A stretch of DNA of 51,013 nt from JBCAWW01 sp039024315 (lineage in GTDB: Bacteria > Bacteroidota > Bacteroidia > J057). The translations under genes and the position numbers were made by a program. Numbering within the stretch: the first letter of the stretch is position 1; every line of letters starts with the position of its first letter. The notes beneath the pieces were generated by a model. It was not told where the DNA came from. It saw nothing but the letters and a program-made list of their open reading frames with translations, and searched no databases. Below, piece by piece: positions 25,133-34,072 of this stretch. The stretch is taken from NCBI GenBank assembly GCA_039024315.1, contig JBCCQN010000033.1:1-51013 (forward strand). Direction: 5' to 3'.

Positions 25133-26529
25133 GCAAACGCTTCGATATCTCTCCCGGCTGGCTATTGACCATGGCAACGGCGATGTTCATTTTTTTGCCC
25201 AATCTCTTTCGGGAGGGCATGTTTATCGACGGGACCTTATATGCAATTTTGGCCCGCAACCTCGCCGAAGGTCAGGGCAGTTTTTGGGCCCCTTATTTCA
25301 GTGCTACCTATGAACCTGTCTTTTTTGCGCATCCTCCGCTAGCGTTTTGGTTAGAATCAGCTTTCTTTTCCCTACTGGGAACCTCTTTCTGGGTAGAAAA
25401 TATCTTTGGTCTATTCATTTGGGGCATTTGTGTCTGGTTGATCGCCCAGATATGGCGCTTGCTATTAGCGGCTTATAAGCCTTATGCTTGGTTGCCAGTA
25501 TTGGTTTGGCTGATTGTTCCGAGAGTATTTTGGTCTTTTGGCAACAATATGCTCGAAAATCCGCTGAGCATGTGGACTTTAGCGGCTTTTTGGATGGTGC
25601 TCAAGGCCCAGTTTCAATTCTCTTGGCGCTATTGGGGCGGGATCTGCGCAGGTTTGTTTACCTTGGCAGCTCTACATACCAAAGGCCCAGTAGGTTTATT
25701 TCCGCTTGTGATGCCTTTGCTATTGGCGGTAGGTATAGGCAGAGATTGGAAGCGAAGCCTTGTGACTACCTTTTTATTGTGGCTGAGCTTTGGCCTAGGA
25801 CTTGGGCTTATGCTACTTAAGGAGGAAATTTGGCTCTTTTGGGATCGCTATTTGGGTAAACAGGTAATACGCAGTCTCAATGGTCAGTTGGCTACTGATA
25901 CGGGTCCTTGGTATCTGCTCCGCCGCTTAGGAGAAGAGCTTTTGCCCAGTATAGGGCTGGGTACTTTAGTCGGTTTGTTTAGCTATCGCTTTTGGCGCAA
26001 AACTGAGATTGAATGGGGAGCGGTAAAAATCTTTTTTGCGGTAGCGATTTCCGCTTCTTTCCCCTTGTTTGTTAGCCCCAAGCTAAGGGATTTTTATCTG
26101 GTACCTTCCTTCCCCTATTTTGCCCTGGCTTTTTGTGCGTTGATCGTAGCCGCTTGGCATCGCTGCAGCAATCTTTGGGACCGTTTGAGGCGACCCATGC
26201 AGTTAATGGCCTTAGGGCTAATGCTGGGAGCGATTGTTGTTTCTGTTTCCCGTTGGGGAACGCCCAAACGCGACCAGAAGGTACTTGCGCAAGTGCATCA
26301 GATTGGAGCTATCGTCCCCCAAAGGGAAACCATACATATCTGTAATTCGCTTGAAAAAGCCTTTGCTCTTCGCTGGTATCTCAACCGCTTTTATTACCAG
26401 AGCCAAGATCATCGTATGCGGGATGAATATCAATACTTTTTGGTGCAGGCGCCTTGTCCTGAATTTGAGGCTTCTGCTTTTGAGCAAGTTTGGGAGGATG
26501 AAGGCTTGAGCTTATGGAAGCGGAGGTGA
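25129..26529 (+). CDS. GT39/ArnT-like membrane glycosyltransferase
   Basis: The 466-residue product is a polytopic membrane protein. The first periplasmic loop has FIDGTLYAILARNLAEGQGS and YEPVFFAHPPLAFWLESAFF, the acidic and HPPL motifs of PMT/ArnT (GT-C) enzymes, which move sugars from lipid carriers to protein or lipid A. A further 9-11 helices follow, then a soluble C-terminal domain. The ATGA overlap with yggS shows one transcript, though no functional link is known. The acceptor is unknown. Confidence 0.85.
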   Translation: MSKRFDISPGWLLTMATAMFIFLPNLFREGMFIDGTLYAILARNLAEGQGSFWAPYFSATYEPVFFAHPPLAFWLESAFFSLLGTSFWVENIFGLFIWGICVWLIAQIWRLLLAAYKPYAWLPVLVWLIVPRVFWSFGNNMLENPLSMWTLAAFWMVLKAQFQFSWRYWGGICAGLFTLAALHTKGPVGLFPLVMPLLLAVGIGRDWKRSLVTTFLLWLSFGLGLGLMLLKEEIWLFWDRYLGKQVIRSLNGQLATDTGPWYLLRRLGEELLPSIGLGTLVGLFSYRFWRKTEIEWGAVKIFFAVAISASFPLFVSPKLRDFYLVPSFPYFALAFCALIVAAWHRCSNLWDRLRRPMQLMALGLMLGAIVVSVSRWGTPKRDQKVLAQVHQIGAIVPQRETIHICNSLEKAFALRWYLNRFYYQSQDHRMRDEYQYFLVQAPCPEFEASAFEQVWEDEGLSLWKRR

Positions 26530-26695
26530 TTTTCCTGCGCAAAACGCCAAATTTTTTAGTTCCTTCCGCTAATGGTCAGGATGACAATTAGAAAAATAGG
26601 GGCAAAGCCATAAAATTTTCATGTCATGCTGAGCTTCGATCTTAGTTAGCCGACGCACCTTTAAAGAGATAATCGTTCCGCGAAGCGGAAAAAAC
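26530..26695. other. Gap between convergent genes
   Basis: No gene. It contains the perfect hairpin repeat at 26673-26690 and AT-rich sequence; no hairpin followed by a T run was found. Confidence 0.5.
26673..26690 (+). repeat. Dispersed hairpin repeat (family 1), perfect stem
   Basis: TTCCGC-GAA-GCGGAA is a perfect 6-bp stem with a 3-nt loop, preceded by TCG. It lies 5 bp from the stop of the minus-strand FG-GAP/VWA gene. Confidence 0.75.
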
Positions 26696-28663
26696 TCAAT
26701 GCTCCTCCATCTCCGTTTTTGTCTGAATCACTCTCACCTCATTGAGTAGGGCCGAATTGACAGTCTCAGGCAAAATATGAGCGGTATTGCCAAAGGCCTT
26801 TTGGGCGAGGGTCTCCATTTCCACAATCTTAGCGGCGGGTAATTTCCCAAAATAAAAGACACTCATAGGGATCTCACTCCTGGCAAACTTATTTAAGGCT
26901 TTGTCTAAGACCTCGCTTTCAAAACCACCGTCGGTGGCAAAAATGATCCGATTGTTTCCATTGGGTATGAGATGCTGATTGGCCAGTTGATAAGCGATTT
27001 CGACCGCTTTGGTGGGTTTGGTGCTACCAGAAGAGGCTAATACTTTGATCGTAGCCGCGATAGAATCCCGCTCTGCGGCAGAGAGATTACTCAACAAGGT
27101 CTCGGCCTTGCTAGAATAAGCTACTACTGAGATTTTATCTTCCGGTCGCATATAGACCAACAAATTGAGAAAGGCTTCTCGTAGTAAGGGCAAACGCCAA
27201 GGTTTATTCATCGAAGCGGATACATCCAACACAAAAATCAGATGGCTCGGTGCGTAGCTCGAAAGATCGTATAGGCTGTCCATTCTCGCGGAGTCTAAGG
27301 CCGTAATGGCATCGCGATAGATCCAGGCTGAGTCTTGGGCGGTAAGACTGAGGGCGCGCTGTTGGAGTTTGCTGGCTTTGGCATTGGCGGCTGATCTTAG
27401 TTGAGGGGAGACGATCCAAAAGGCCCCTTGATTGGGCCCTGTTTCATCGTCTAAGTGACCATTGATAAGGAGATCTGCTTCTCCATCTTGATTATGGTCA
27501 GGGCCTCTAGCCAAGCTGCGTCCAAAATTATAATTGCTGGAAAGCTTAGCCGAAAAGTTGTCGGCATCTTGATAAAAGCGGTTGACCCATTGGACGTTTT
27601 GGAGCGAGTCCAAAAATAAAATATAGACAGTACCCATATCACGTCCTCCATCATCAGCTCGAGAAGCTGAGACAGCGAGTTCGGCGCGGCCGTCCCCATT
27701 CCAGTCTCCTATGGTCGCCAGCGAAGTCCCCCAACGATCTTGGGCCTTGAGTTCGGGGCCAAAGCCTTGCTTATGCGTGATCTTTTTTGCTTCCTTTAGC
27801 TGCCCATCCGATTTGATCCGCAGTCGCCAAATCGCACCTGCATTTAGATCTGCCTTATCATCGCCTAGAGCGCCAACAAATAAAACCCCACTCCCCGGCT
27901 CATAGGCGCTGAGACTACAGCCAAATTGATCCCCTGTCTTGAGACCTTTTTTGGGAAAACCATTGTAATCGTTGCTATAACGTATCGCTTCTTTGATGGA
28001 GCCGTCTTGCTCCAAAAGTAGCAGCCATACTTCTCCCAATCCTTTGGACATCAACATGGGGGCACCGATGGCTATATCCCCTACGCCATTGCCATCAATG
28101 TCGCCCATCGCGGTCAAATCAGTGCCAAAGCGCCGATCCCGCCCTAGCTGCCCTACTAAGCCTTCGGTCCGGCCACTGTACTCAAAATATCGCTTGACGC
28201 TACCGTCCTCCCTCAACAACAAAATCCACGCACTGCCATAATTGATCGGGCCTGTATTTGACTTGGGTTGACCCACCAAAAGATCGGGTATGCTATCCCC
28301 ATCCCAATCACCAAGGGGCGCTACGCGAACGCCAAATTGTGTGCCTGGAGTAAGCTTTTCATTAAAGCCATTGAGGTCTTGAGTGATGGGGGTGTAGGCA
28401 TAGATCGCATCGTTCTCCGCAGGAAAAAGAATAAAAACTGTCCCCTCTCCAAGATGAGGAGCACCTACTGCAATCTCCTCTATCCCATCTCCATCCAAAT
28501 CTCCTATTGTGGCAATCCCCTCGCCCCATTTGTCTTGGTCAAGTAAGCTGGGGGCACCAGGCGTTAAGGCTGAAATCTTACTATGGCTGTAAAAAAAACG
28601 AGGGGCTTGGCCTTGGACTTGAACAATCCATAGAAGCCCTATCGTGATCCAAAGGTATCTCAT
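26696..28663 (-). CDS. Secreted FG-GAP beta-propeller plus VWA-domain protein
   Basis: The 655-residue product has a signal peptide (MRYLWITIGLLWIVQVQGQ). Residues about 35-420 hold FG-GAP (integrin alpha-like) repeats with calcium-binding-type loops: GDLDGDGIEEIAVGAPHLG, GDWDGDSIPDLLVGQP, GDIDGNGVGDIAIGAP, GDWNGDGRAELAVSA, PDHNQDGEADLLINGH. Residues about 474-650 are a von Willebrand A domain with the MIDAS DVSAS (D480), SSGSTKPT and ATDGG. A propeller plus VWA is the integrin-alpha arrangement and suggests surface binding of a protein ligand. There is no T9SS tail, so localisation is unclear. An EMEEH tail follows the VWA domain. Confidence 0.88.
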   Translation of the reverse strand: MRYLWITIGLLWIVQVQGQAPRFFYSHSKISALTPGAPSLLDQDKWGEGIATIGDLDGDGIEEIAVGAPHLGEGTVFILFPAENDAIYAYTPITQDLNGFNEKLTPGTQFGVRVAPLGDWDGDSIPDLLVGQPKSNTGPINYGSAWILLLREDGSVKRYFEYSGRTEGLVGQLGRDRRFGTDLTAMGDIDGNGVGDIAIGAPMLMSKGLGEVWLLLLEQDGSIKEAIRYSNDYNGFPKKGLKTGDQFGCSLSAYEPGSGVLFVGALGDDKADLNAGAIWRLRIKSDGQLKEAKKITHKQGFGPELKAQDRWGTSLATIGDWNGDGRAELAVSASRADDGGRDMGTVYILFLDSLQNVQWVNRFYQDADNFSAKLSSNYNFGRSLARGPDHNQDGEADLLINGHLDDETGPNQGAFWIVSPQLRSAANAKASKLQQRALSLTAQDSAWIYRDAITALDSARMDSLYDLSSYAPSHLIFVLDVSASMNKPWRLPLLREAFLNLLVYMRPEDKISVVAYSSKAETLLSNLSAAERDSIAATIKVLASSGSTKPTKAVEIAYQLANQHLIPNGNNRIIFATDGGFESEVLDKALNKFARSEIPMSVFYFGKLPAAKIVEMETLAQKAFGNTAHILPETVNSALLNEVRVIQTKTEMEEH

Positions 28664-28676
28664 AGCTACAAGTTAA

Positions 28677-28777
28677 GTACTGAGACAATAGTATTTAGTA
28701 TTAAGACCGAGTAAAAGTGGGTTCTATGGCTAGAAAGGACCTTTTTTCTCTATACGTTTTACTTTCTACTCTGTACT
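28677..28777 (+). repeat. Dispersed 90-nt element (family 3), copy B, with 33-nt insertion
   Basis: The first 32 nt match 5534-5565 at 30 of 32. Relative to copy A, 33 nt (28709-28741 or equivalent) are inserted after AAGACC, and GACC is repeated at the far side before TTTTTTCTCT. It ends with TACTTTCTACTCTGTAC. Confidence 0.65.
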
Positions 28778-28844
28778 GCAATAGCAAGGATAAAGAAAAG
28801 AAGTAGGCTGGATTGGAAGCCTTAATCAATTAGGGGCCTGGGAC

Positions 28845-28867
28845 GAGCGTTCTGCGAAGCAGTGCTC
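28845..28867 (+). repeat. Dispersed hairpin repeat (family 1) with covarying outer stem
   Basis: GAGCGTTCTGC, loop GAA, then GCAGTGCTC. The outer pairs GAGC/GCTC correspond to AAGC/GCTT at 5502, a compensating change. Confidence 0.75.
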
Positions 28868-28885
28868 CATATACAATCACGACAA

Positions 28886-28920
28886 ATAAAAAAGGCCCTA
28901 AGCCAATCGCTCAGAGCCTT
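28886..28920 (-). terminator. Terminator of the DUF4412 gene
   Basis: On the minus strand AAGGCTCTGAGC and GCTTAGGGCCTT pair with two G-U pairs around a 5-nt loop, followed by a run of T. It lies 25 bp after the stop codon. Confidence 0.75.
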
Positions 28921-28944
28921 GATATATTTTTGAAAATCCTCGAC

Positions 28945-29907
28945 TTAGTTCCTACCAAATGAGGATAGATCCATCAATTCGTAACCGCTAAGATCAAAGA
29001 CTTTTTCATCTACATGGCCCGGCTTTATGTACTGGGTTTCCATAAAGATTTCTTCACCATCATTATTGATGAAGATCGTACGCATGGGAAAGCCATTGAT
29101 GCCATAAATATTGGCGGCTTGTGTACTTTGGTCCCCTTTTTTCTGGGTGGCCATGACATTCATGCTTTGCATCAAAGTGAAGTAATCCATGTCGAGATCA
29201 GTGGTGATCCAATACTCACCCTTACCGTCAGGAGTTTCTACAAGGTATTTGCGGCAACGATAGCCGTTGATGGTTTCGTAATCATTGGTGGGGGTAATCG
29301 TAGCCTCTGTCTCTTCATATTTGCTCTCTACGGTAGTTTTGAAACGAGGGCGCTTCATGGTTACAGCAGTTGGTTTGCCGTCAGATTCCATTTTGGTGGT
29401 CATGGTGTTGTCCTTGATGTTGATAATCATCATTACGCCATCAGCCTCGGTTTCAGGGGATTCGATCACCATGCCGGTACGCCATTCGTCAAAAACAAAA
29501 GTAGTATAGGTGGGGCCATCTTTGGCTGGCTTACCCTTTTTTGACATTGCCATTTTCATTTTAAAAGTGCCAACAAAGTCATTGGGGATGGCCTCGTATG
29601 GGCTATTGTCTTTGACAACGGTGACTTCAGCATTTTCGACTTCGCCGGAAACGCCTTCGCCATTTTCGGCTCTTTCGTTCATTTCTTCTTCGGCGGCTTC
29701 CTCGGCAGATTCTTCTACCTCATCGAGGACCTTATCTACGGCCTCATCGACCTTTTTGAGGATGCGTTCTTCAAGATTGCGGTTGACGCGATTTTTGATC
29801 CGACGAGGGGTAGGAATCTGAGCTTGCGCAGGCAGGGCAAAGAGGAGAACCAGAAAAAGACAAAAAATGCGTTGTAATGTTTTTGCTAGGGGAAGATTGA
29901 TGTTCAT
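28945..29907 (-). CDS. DUF4412-domain exported protein
   Basis: The 320-residue product has a signal peptide ending LPAQAQ. A basic and then very acidic coiled-coil segment (RIKNRVNRNLEERILKKVDE to EEEMNERAENG) follows at about 30-85. From about 110 the beta-rich DUF4412 domain has GTFKMKMAMSKKGKPA, YETINGYRCRKYLVETPDGK, EYWITTDLDMDYFTLM and GFPMRTIFINNDGEE. Function of the family is unknown. It ends a run of minus-strand genes starting at dnaG. A 66-bp gap separates it from tetR, so it could be the regulator's target. Confidence 0.85.
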   Translation of the reverse strand: MNINLPLAKTLQRIFCLFLVLLFALPAQAQIPTPRRIKNRVNRNLEERILKKVDEAVDKVLDEVEESAEEAAEEEMNERAENGEGVSGEVENAEVTVVKDNSPYEAIPNDFVGTFKMKMAMSKKGKPAKDGPTYTTFVFDEWRTGMVIESPETEADGVMMIINIKDNTMTTKMESDGKPTAVTMKRPRFKTTVESKYEETEATITPTNDYETINGYRCRKYLVETPDGKGEYWITTDLDMDYFTLMQSMNVMATQKKGDQSTQAANIYGINGFPMRTIFINNDGEEIFMETQYIKPGHVDEKVFDLSGYELMDLSSFGRN

Positions 29908-29973
29908 TGTTTTGGGAGTTTTATTTTAAAGAACGACGGACATCGGTACATAAATACATCCGCCCAGTTAAAA

Positions 29974-30576
29974 TTATCCTTTAAAGATACCTTTGAGCTT
30001 AGTTAACTGGAAAGCATCAAAGGCCGTTTTGAGGTCTATGTTTTGGCCGCTTAGCTGATCAGGATCAGAGATCGCGACGATAAAAAGTTTGTCGGTAAGA
30101 GCGAGTACCTCGGGGTCTAGTTCTGGATGGAGTAAATCGCGCTCGATACCTTCGCGATAAAAATCGATCAGTGCTTGAAAAGCAAGCTCTTGTAGTTGTT
30201 GGACAAGCTGCCAAAGGTCCGGATATAATTGTTTGAGATCGTCCAAAAAGGTGGTCGAAATACCCGCCATCTCTAGACTTGCGGCGCTTACGGCTTCGGT
30301 GAAGCGCTCCATATAAGGTCGCTCATTATCGCGAAGGATGGGGGCAAAAACGGCTATCTGATTGATTTTACGCTGCACCACTGCTTTGACCAAATCGCCC
30401 TTTTGAGCGAAGTATTTGTACAAAGTAGCTTTGGAGCAATTGAGTTCTTGCACAATATCGTCCATCGTATATTGTCGAATCCCATTTTCCAACAATAAAG
30501 GACTCACCTTGGCCGCCCAACGCTCTTTGAGCGCAGGATTATTTTTTCGCTTTTTTTCGATGGGTTTACGGCCCAT
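29974..30576 (-). CDS. TetR-family transcriptional regulator
   Basis: The N-terminal helix-turn-helix is seen in ENGIRQYTMDDIVQELNCSK and ATLYKYFAQKGDLVKAVVQR. The C-terminal ligand domain is unlike those with known ligands. The basic start (MGRKPIEKKRKNNP) is unusual. Its start lies 1 bp after the hslU stop, so it is probably co-transcribed with hslU. Its target may be the downstream DUF4412 gene or itself, with no operator identified. Confidence 0.9.
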   Translation of the reverse strand: MGRKPIEKKRKNNPALKERWAAKVSPLLLENGIRQYTMDDIVQELNCSKATLYKYFAQKGDLVKAVVQRKINQIAVFAPILRDNERPYMERFTEAVSAASLEMAGISTTFLDDLKQLYPDLWQLVQQLQELAFQALIDFYREGIERDLLHPELDPEVLALTDKLFIVAISDPDQLSGQNIDLKTAFDAFQLTKLKGIFKG

Positions 30577-30577
30577 C

Positions 30578-31975
30578 TTAAAGGATGTACTGGCTGAGAT
30601 CTTTCTGCTGCACGACGGTACCCAGTTTTTCTTGCACGAAGTCTGCGGTGATCACAAACTTACGCTCAATGCTCAGATCAGGGACTTCAAATAAGATCTG
30701 ATCCAGCAAATTGCTCATGATGGTATGGAGACGGCGCGCGCCGATATTTTCTACGTTCTGGTTGACATTGTAGGCCATCTCAGCCATGAGGTTAATCGCC
30801 TCCTCGGTAAACTCAAGTTCTGCTTCTTCGCTTTCTAGCAAGGCTTGATATTGGCGAGTCAAAGCATTGCGAGGCTGAGTGAGGATCTTGACAAAGTCGT
30901 CTTTGGTCAGAGAATCGAGATTTACTCTGATGGGGAAGCGTCCCTGTAGCTCCGGAATCAAATCAGCGGGTTTGGCTACATGAAAGGCTCCGGCGGAGAT
31001 AAAGAGGATATGATCTGTCTTGATACTCCCGTGCTTGGTATTGACGGTGGAGCCTTCGACGATGGGCAGTAGATCGCGTTGTACCCCTTGTCGGGAAACG
31101 TCTGCTCCCCCGCGGCCTTCGCTAGAAACAGCAACCTTGTCGATTTCATCGATAAAGATGATCCCGCTGTTGCCCGCTCTTTCGATCGCTTCGCGGGTGA
31201 CGGCATCCATATCGATCAATTTAGAGGCCTCTTCATCTGCGAGGTACTCGCGGGCATCTTTGATCGGCATTTTACGGGTCTTTTTCTTTTTGGGGATCAT
31301 GCCGCTTAGCATATCTTGTAAACCGTCCATGCCATCCATACCCATCGGGCCCATCACTTGTACATTATGGGTAGGTACGATCATTTCTACCTCAATTTCC
31401 CGCTCTTCGAGCTCGCCCCGCTTGAGTTTTTCGCGAAACTTATCGCGGGTTCGCTCATTGAGTTCATCATCAGAGTATTTAGCAGGGCTTTCGAAGCCTA
31501 TGCTATTGTCTTCGCCTTCGGTATAGCGTACTGCTGCTTTGTCTTTGCGTTTGCGGATAGGGGGAATCAAGATGTCGAGAATTTGCTCCTCGGCATTGAT
31601 GAGCGCTTGCTCCCGAATCTTTGCTTTTTGCTCTGCTCGAACGAGATTGACGGATTGTTCGACGAGGTCGCGTACCATACTCTCTACGTCACGCCCGACA
31701 TAGCCCACCTCAGTAAATTTTGAGGCTTCGACTTTGATAAAGGGCGCTTCTGCTAACTGCGCCAGACGACGCGCAATCTCAGTTTTACCGACACCCGTAG
31801 GGCCGATCATCATGATATTATTGGGGATGATTTCTTTGCGTATATCCTCTCTAGCGTTGAGCCTACGCCAACGATTACGTAAGGCAATGGCCACTGATTT
31901 TTTTGCGTCTGCCTGACCAATGATATATTTATCCAGCTCCTGCACAATGCGAGCCGGCGTTAAGCTTTTTTCCAT
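30578..31975 (-). CDS. hslU: HslU, ATPase subunit of the HslUV protease
   Basis: The AAA+ unfoldase has MEKSLTPARIVQELDKYIIG, Walker A GPTGVGKTEIARR, KFTEVGYVGRDVESMVRDLV, an I-domain (about 130-250), Walker B GIIFIDEIDK and QGVQRDLLPIVEGSTVNTK. The C-terminal LSQYIL tail is the kind that docks into HslV, so it should be functional. The I-domain is rich in methionine and glycine (VMGPMGMDGMDGLQDMLSGM), as in some other bacteria. No hslV gene is in the window; it normally precedes hslU. TATTTTTA lies 4 bp before the ATG. Confidence 0.96.
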   Translation of the reverse strand: MEKSLTPARIVQELDKYIIGQADAKKSVAIALRNRWRRLNAREDIRKEIIPNNIMMIGPTGVGKTEIARRLAQLAEAPFIKVEASKFTEVGYVGRDVESMVRDLVEQSVNLVRAEQKAKIREQALINAEEQILDILIPPIRKRKDKAAVRYTEGEDNSIGFESPAKYSDDELNERTRDKFREKLKRGELEEREIEVEMIVPTHNVQVMGPMGMDGMDGLQDMLSGMIPKKKKTRKMPIKDAREYLADEEASKLIDMDAVTREAIERAGNSGIIFIDEIDKVAVSSEGRGGADVSRQGVQRDLLPIVEGSTVNTKHGSIKTDHILFISAGAFHVAKPADLIPELQGRFPIRVNLDSLTKDDFVKILTQPRNALTRQYQALLESEEAELEFTEEAINLMAEMAYNVNQNVENIGARRLHTIMSNLLDQILFEVPDLSIERKFVITADFVQEKLGTVVQQKDLSQYIL

Positions 31976-32008
31976 AGGGTAAAAATACGAAAATTTAGGC
32001 TTGCCGTC

Positions 32009-34036
32009 CTACAAGCGGCCATCTGCAGCAGAGATAGCCCCTTCGGTACCGAGTTTCTCATGAATTTCTCTTCTCATCTGGAGCAAATGCATATTGATCT
32101 CTAGCCAATAGTCGAGTTGTTCGGCCGCTTGTTGGTCTTGCGCCTCTTTGACTTTTTCTCGGCTTTCGTGGATGAGCCGGTCGATTTTCTTGCTTTTATA
32201 ATGAAATAGAGGGCCTTGAACGGTTTTGCGTAGGTCCGAGTCTAGGTCCAAGACGTAGGCACCATGTTTGCGCCAGCCAGGACTGATCTCATGCCGAGGC
32301 ACCAGCAAGTCGGAAACCAGTTTACGGATATCATCATTTTCATGATTGAGGTAGCGATTGATATCGACATTGCCTTGCTCACTGTACTCCGCAAAGATCA
32401 GTTTTTTGAGGTTTTCAAAATGGGAATTCTCAAAGACAATATCTTCTAGTTCTTCCACAAAGAAATCCATCAAAGGAATCTTTTCTACTTCGATTGGATT
32501 ACCAGCGGCATCTTCTAAAGCCACATCCTCTTCGGCAAAACCTTCCCCTGGATAGTTGACTAGTACCCTGAGCAGTTCCTTCTCTTGATTGGCGAGCTCA
32601 AGCTTTTCAAAAGCTTTTAGGTCTTTTACCTCTGCTACCTCAGGTGGAGGAGGCATGCCTGGAGGGTAATTGGTCGCAGATTCGCGCCTTCTCCGATCCC
32701 GCATATCCAGCTTATTGTGTGCCTTCAATGCTTCTTCGACCGCATGGGTCATCAGGCTTTCGCTGATCTCCATGCGCTGGGCCACATGTTTGACAAACAT
32801 CTGCCGCTGCACTCTATCGGGAAGATAGCCTAAAGTATCTGCTAAGCCTTTGACAATCTCAGACTGTACGACTGGGTCCTTGACATTTTTACCTTCGCTC
32901 AGGACGCGCATCTTGAAGTCAATAAAACTCAGCGCTTCATTTGAGACATAATCAAGAAAAGCCTGTGAACCCTTATCATTGACATAAGAATCTGGATCGT
33001 GTCCATCTGGTAGGATGAGGACCTTGGCGTTCATCTCCTCCTTGAGAAGTAGATCAATCCCTCGAGTCGCGGCTTTTATCCCTGCATTGTCACCATCATA
33101 TATCATGAGAACATTGCGGGTAAAACGACGAATCAAGCGTATCTGCTCAATGGTGAGAGCCGTTCCGCTGGAAGCGACCACATGCTTGATACCATTTTGA
33201 TGCAGCGCGATGGTATCCATATAGCCCTCTGTCATGATGCAGAGATCCTCATCACGAATGGCTTTCTTGGCCTGATATAAGCCATATAAGACCTGACTCT
33301 TGTGGTAGATATCTGACTCGGGCGAGTTGATATATTTACCTACATCTTTGCGCTGGCTGAGGATCCGACCCCCAAATCCTAGCACTTTACCTACGGGGCT
33401 GAGGATGGGAAACATCACCCTGCCTCGAAAACGGTCGATTAGTTTTTTAGTCTTTTCAGAGCGACTATTGAGGCCTAGTTCGATGAGATAATCATCATTG
33501 AACTGCTGTTTAGTAGCAGCCTTGGCAAAGGTATCCCAGCTGTCAGGTGCGTATCCCAGTTGAAACTCCTCAATAGTCGCGTCTAATATGCCGCGCTCTT
33601 TGAAGTAACTCAGCCCAATTTGCTTGCCTTCGTCTGACTCAAGCAACTGCTCTTGAAAAAACTTGACGGCAAACTCGTTGACGATGAAGAGGCTCTGGCG
33701 CTTGTCGCGGGTCAGTTTTTCTTCGGGACTTTCTTCAACTTCTGGTACCTCGATCCCATAGCGTTTGGCTACGTGTTTGAGCGCTTCGACATAGGTGTAG
33801 CCCTCCATCTCGATGAGGAAGTTGATCGCATTGCCTCCTTTGCCGGAGGCCCCAAAGTCTTTGTAGATACCTTTGACCGGATTGACCGCGAAAGAGGGTG
33901 ATTTTTCGTTTGAAAAAGGCGAAAGCGCCCAGAAGTTGGCTCCCTTTTTTTTGAGCTGGACGTAATCCCCTACGATGTCCACAATGTCCATTGCGGAATA
34001 GATTTGATCAACTACGTTTTGGGGAATCCTGCTCAT
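32009..34036 (-). CDS. dnaG: DNA primase, zinc-ligand-less
   Basis: Makes RNA primers for replication. The N-terminal domain aligns with the CHC2 zinc ribbon (LSPFSNEKSPSFAVNP, IYKDFGASGKGG), but the usual ligands are replaced: S39, S42, D60 and A63 stand where Cys, His, Cys and Cys are expected. The TOPRIM catalytic domain is intact (MTEGYMDTIALHQNGIKHVV, MIYDGDNAGIKAATRGIDLL). The long C-terminal region (about 440-675) is the helicase-binding part, with a proline-rich linker. I recall similar losses in flavobacterial primases, so this is probably lineage-wide. At 675 residues it is within the usual range. Confidence 0.93.
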   Translation of the reverse strand: MSRIPQNVVDQIYSAMDIVDIVGDYVQLKKKGANFWALSPFSNEKSPSFAVNPVKGIYKDFGASGKGGNAINFLIEMEGYTYVEALKHVAKRYGIEVPEVEESPEEKLTRDKRQSLFIVNEFAVKFFQEQLLESDEGKQIGLSYFKERGILDATIEEFQLGYAPDSWDTFAKAATKQQFNDDYLIELGLNSRSEKTKKLIDRFRGRVMFPILSPVGKVLGFGGRILSQRKDVGKYINSPESDIYHKSQVLYGLYQAKKAIRDEDLCIMTEGYMDTIALHQNGIKHVVASSGTALTIEQIRLIRRFTRNVLMIYDGDNAGIKAATRGIDLLLKEEMNAKVLILPDGHDPDSYVNDKGSQAFLDYVSNEALSFIDFKMRVLSEGKNVKDPVVQSEIVKGLADTLGYLPDRVQRQMFVKHVAQRMEISESLMTHAVEEALKAHNKLDMRDRRRRESATNYPPGMPPPPEVAEVKDLKAFEKLELANQEKELLRVLVNYPGEGFAEEDVALEDAAGNPIEVEKIPLMDFFVEELEDIVFENSHFENLKKLIFAEYSEQGNVDINRYLNHENDDIRKLVSDLLVPRHEISPGWRKHGAYVLDLDSDLRKTVQGPLFHYKSKKIDRLIHESREKVKEAQDQQAAEQLDYWLEINMHLLQMRREIHEKLGTEGAISAADGRL

Positions 34037-34072
34037 GCTATAAAGATAGGGATTTTGCCGCGATATCGTCTA

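Larger units (their letters stand above)
28664..28944. other. Intergenic region with repeats and terminator
   Basis: 281 bp with no gene. It contains element copy B (28677-28777), a hairpin repeat (28845-28867) and the terminator of the DUF4412 gene (28886-28920). Confidence 0.7.

Noticed and set aside
26670..26696. Hairpin repeat as a terminator for the FG-GAP/VWA gene
   Set aside because: On the minus strand the T-run lies before the hairpin, not after it, so it cannot act as a standard intrinsic terminator.
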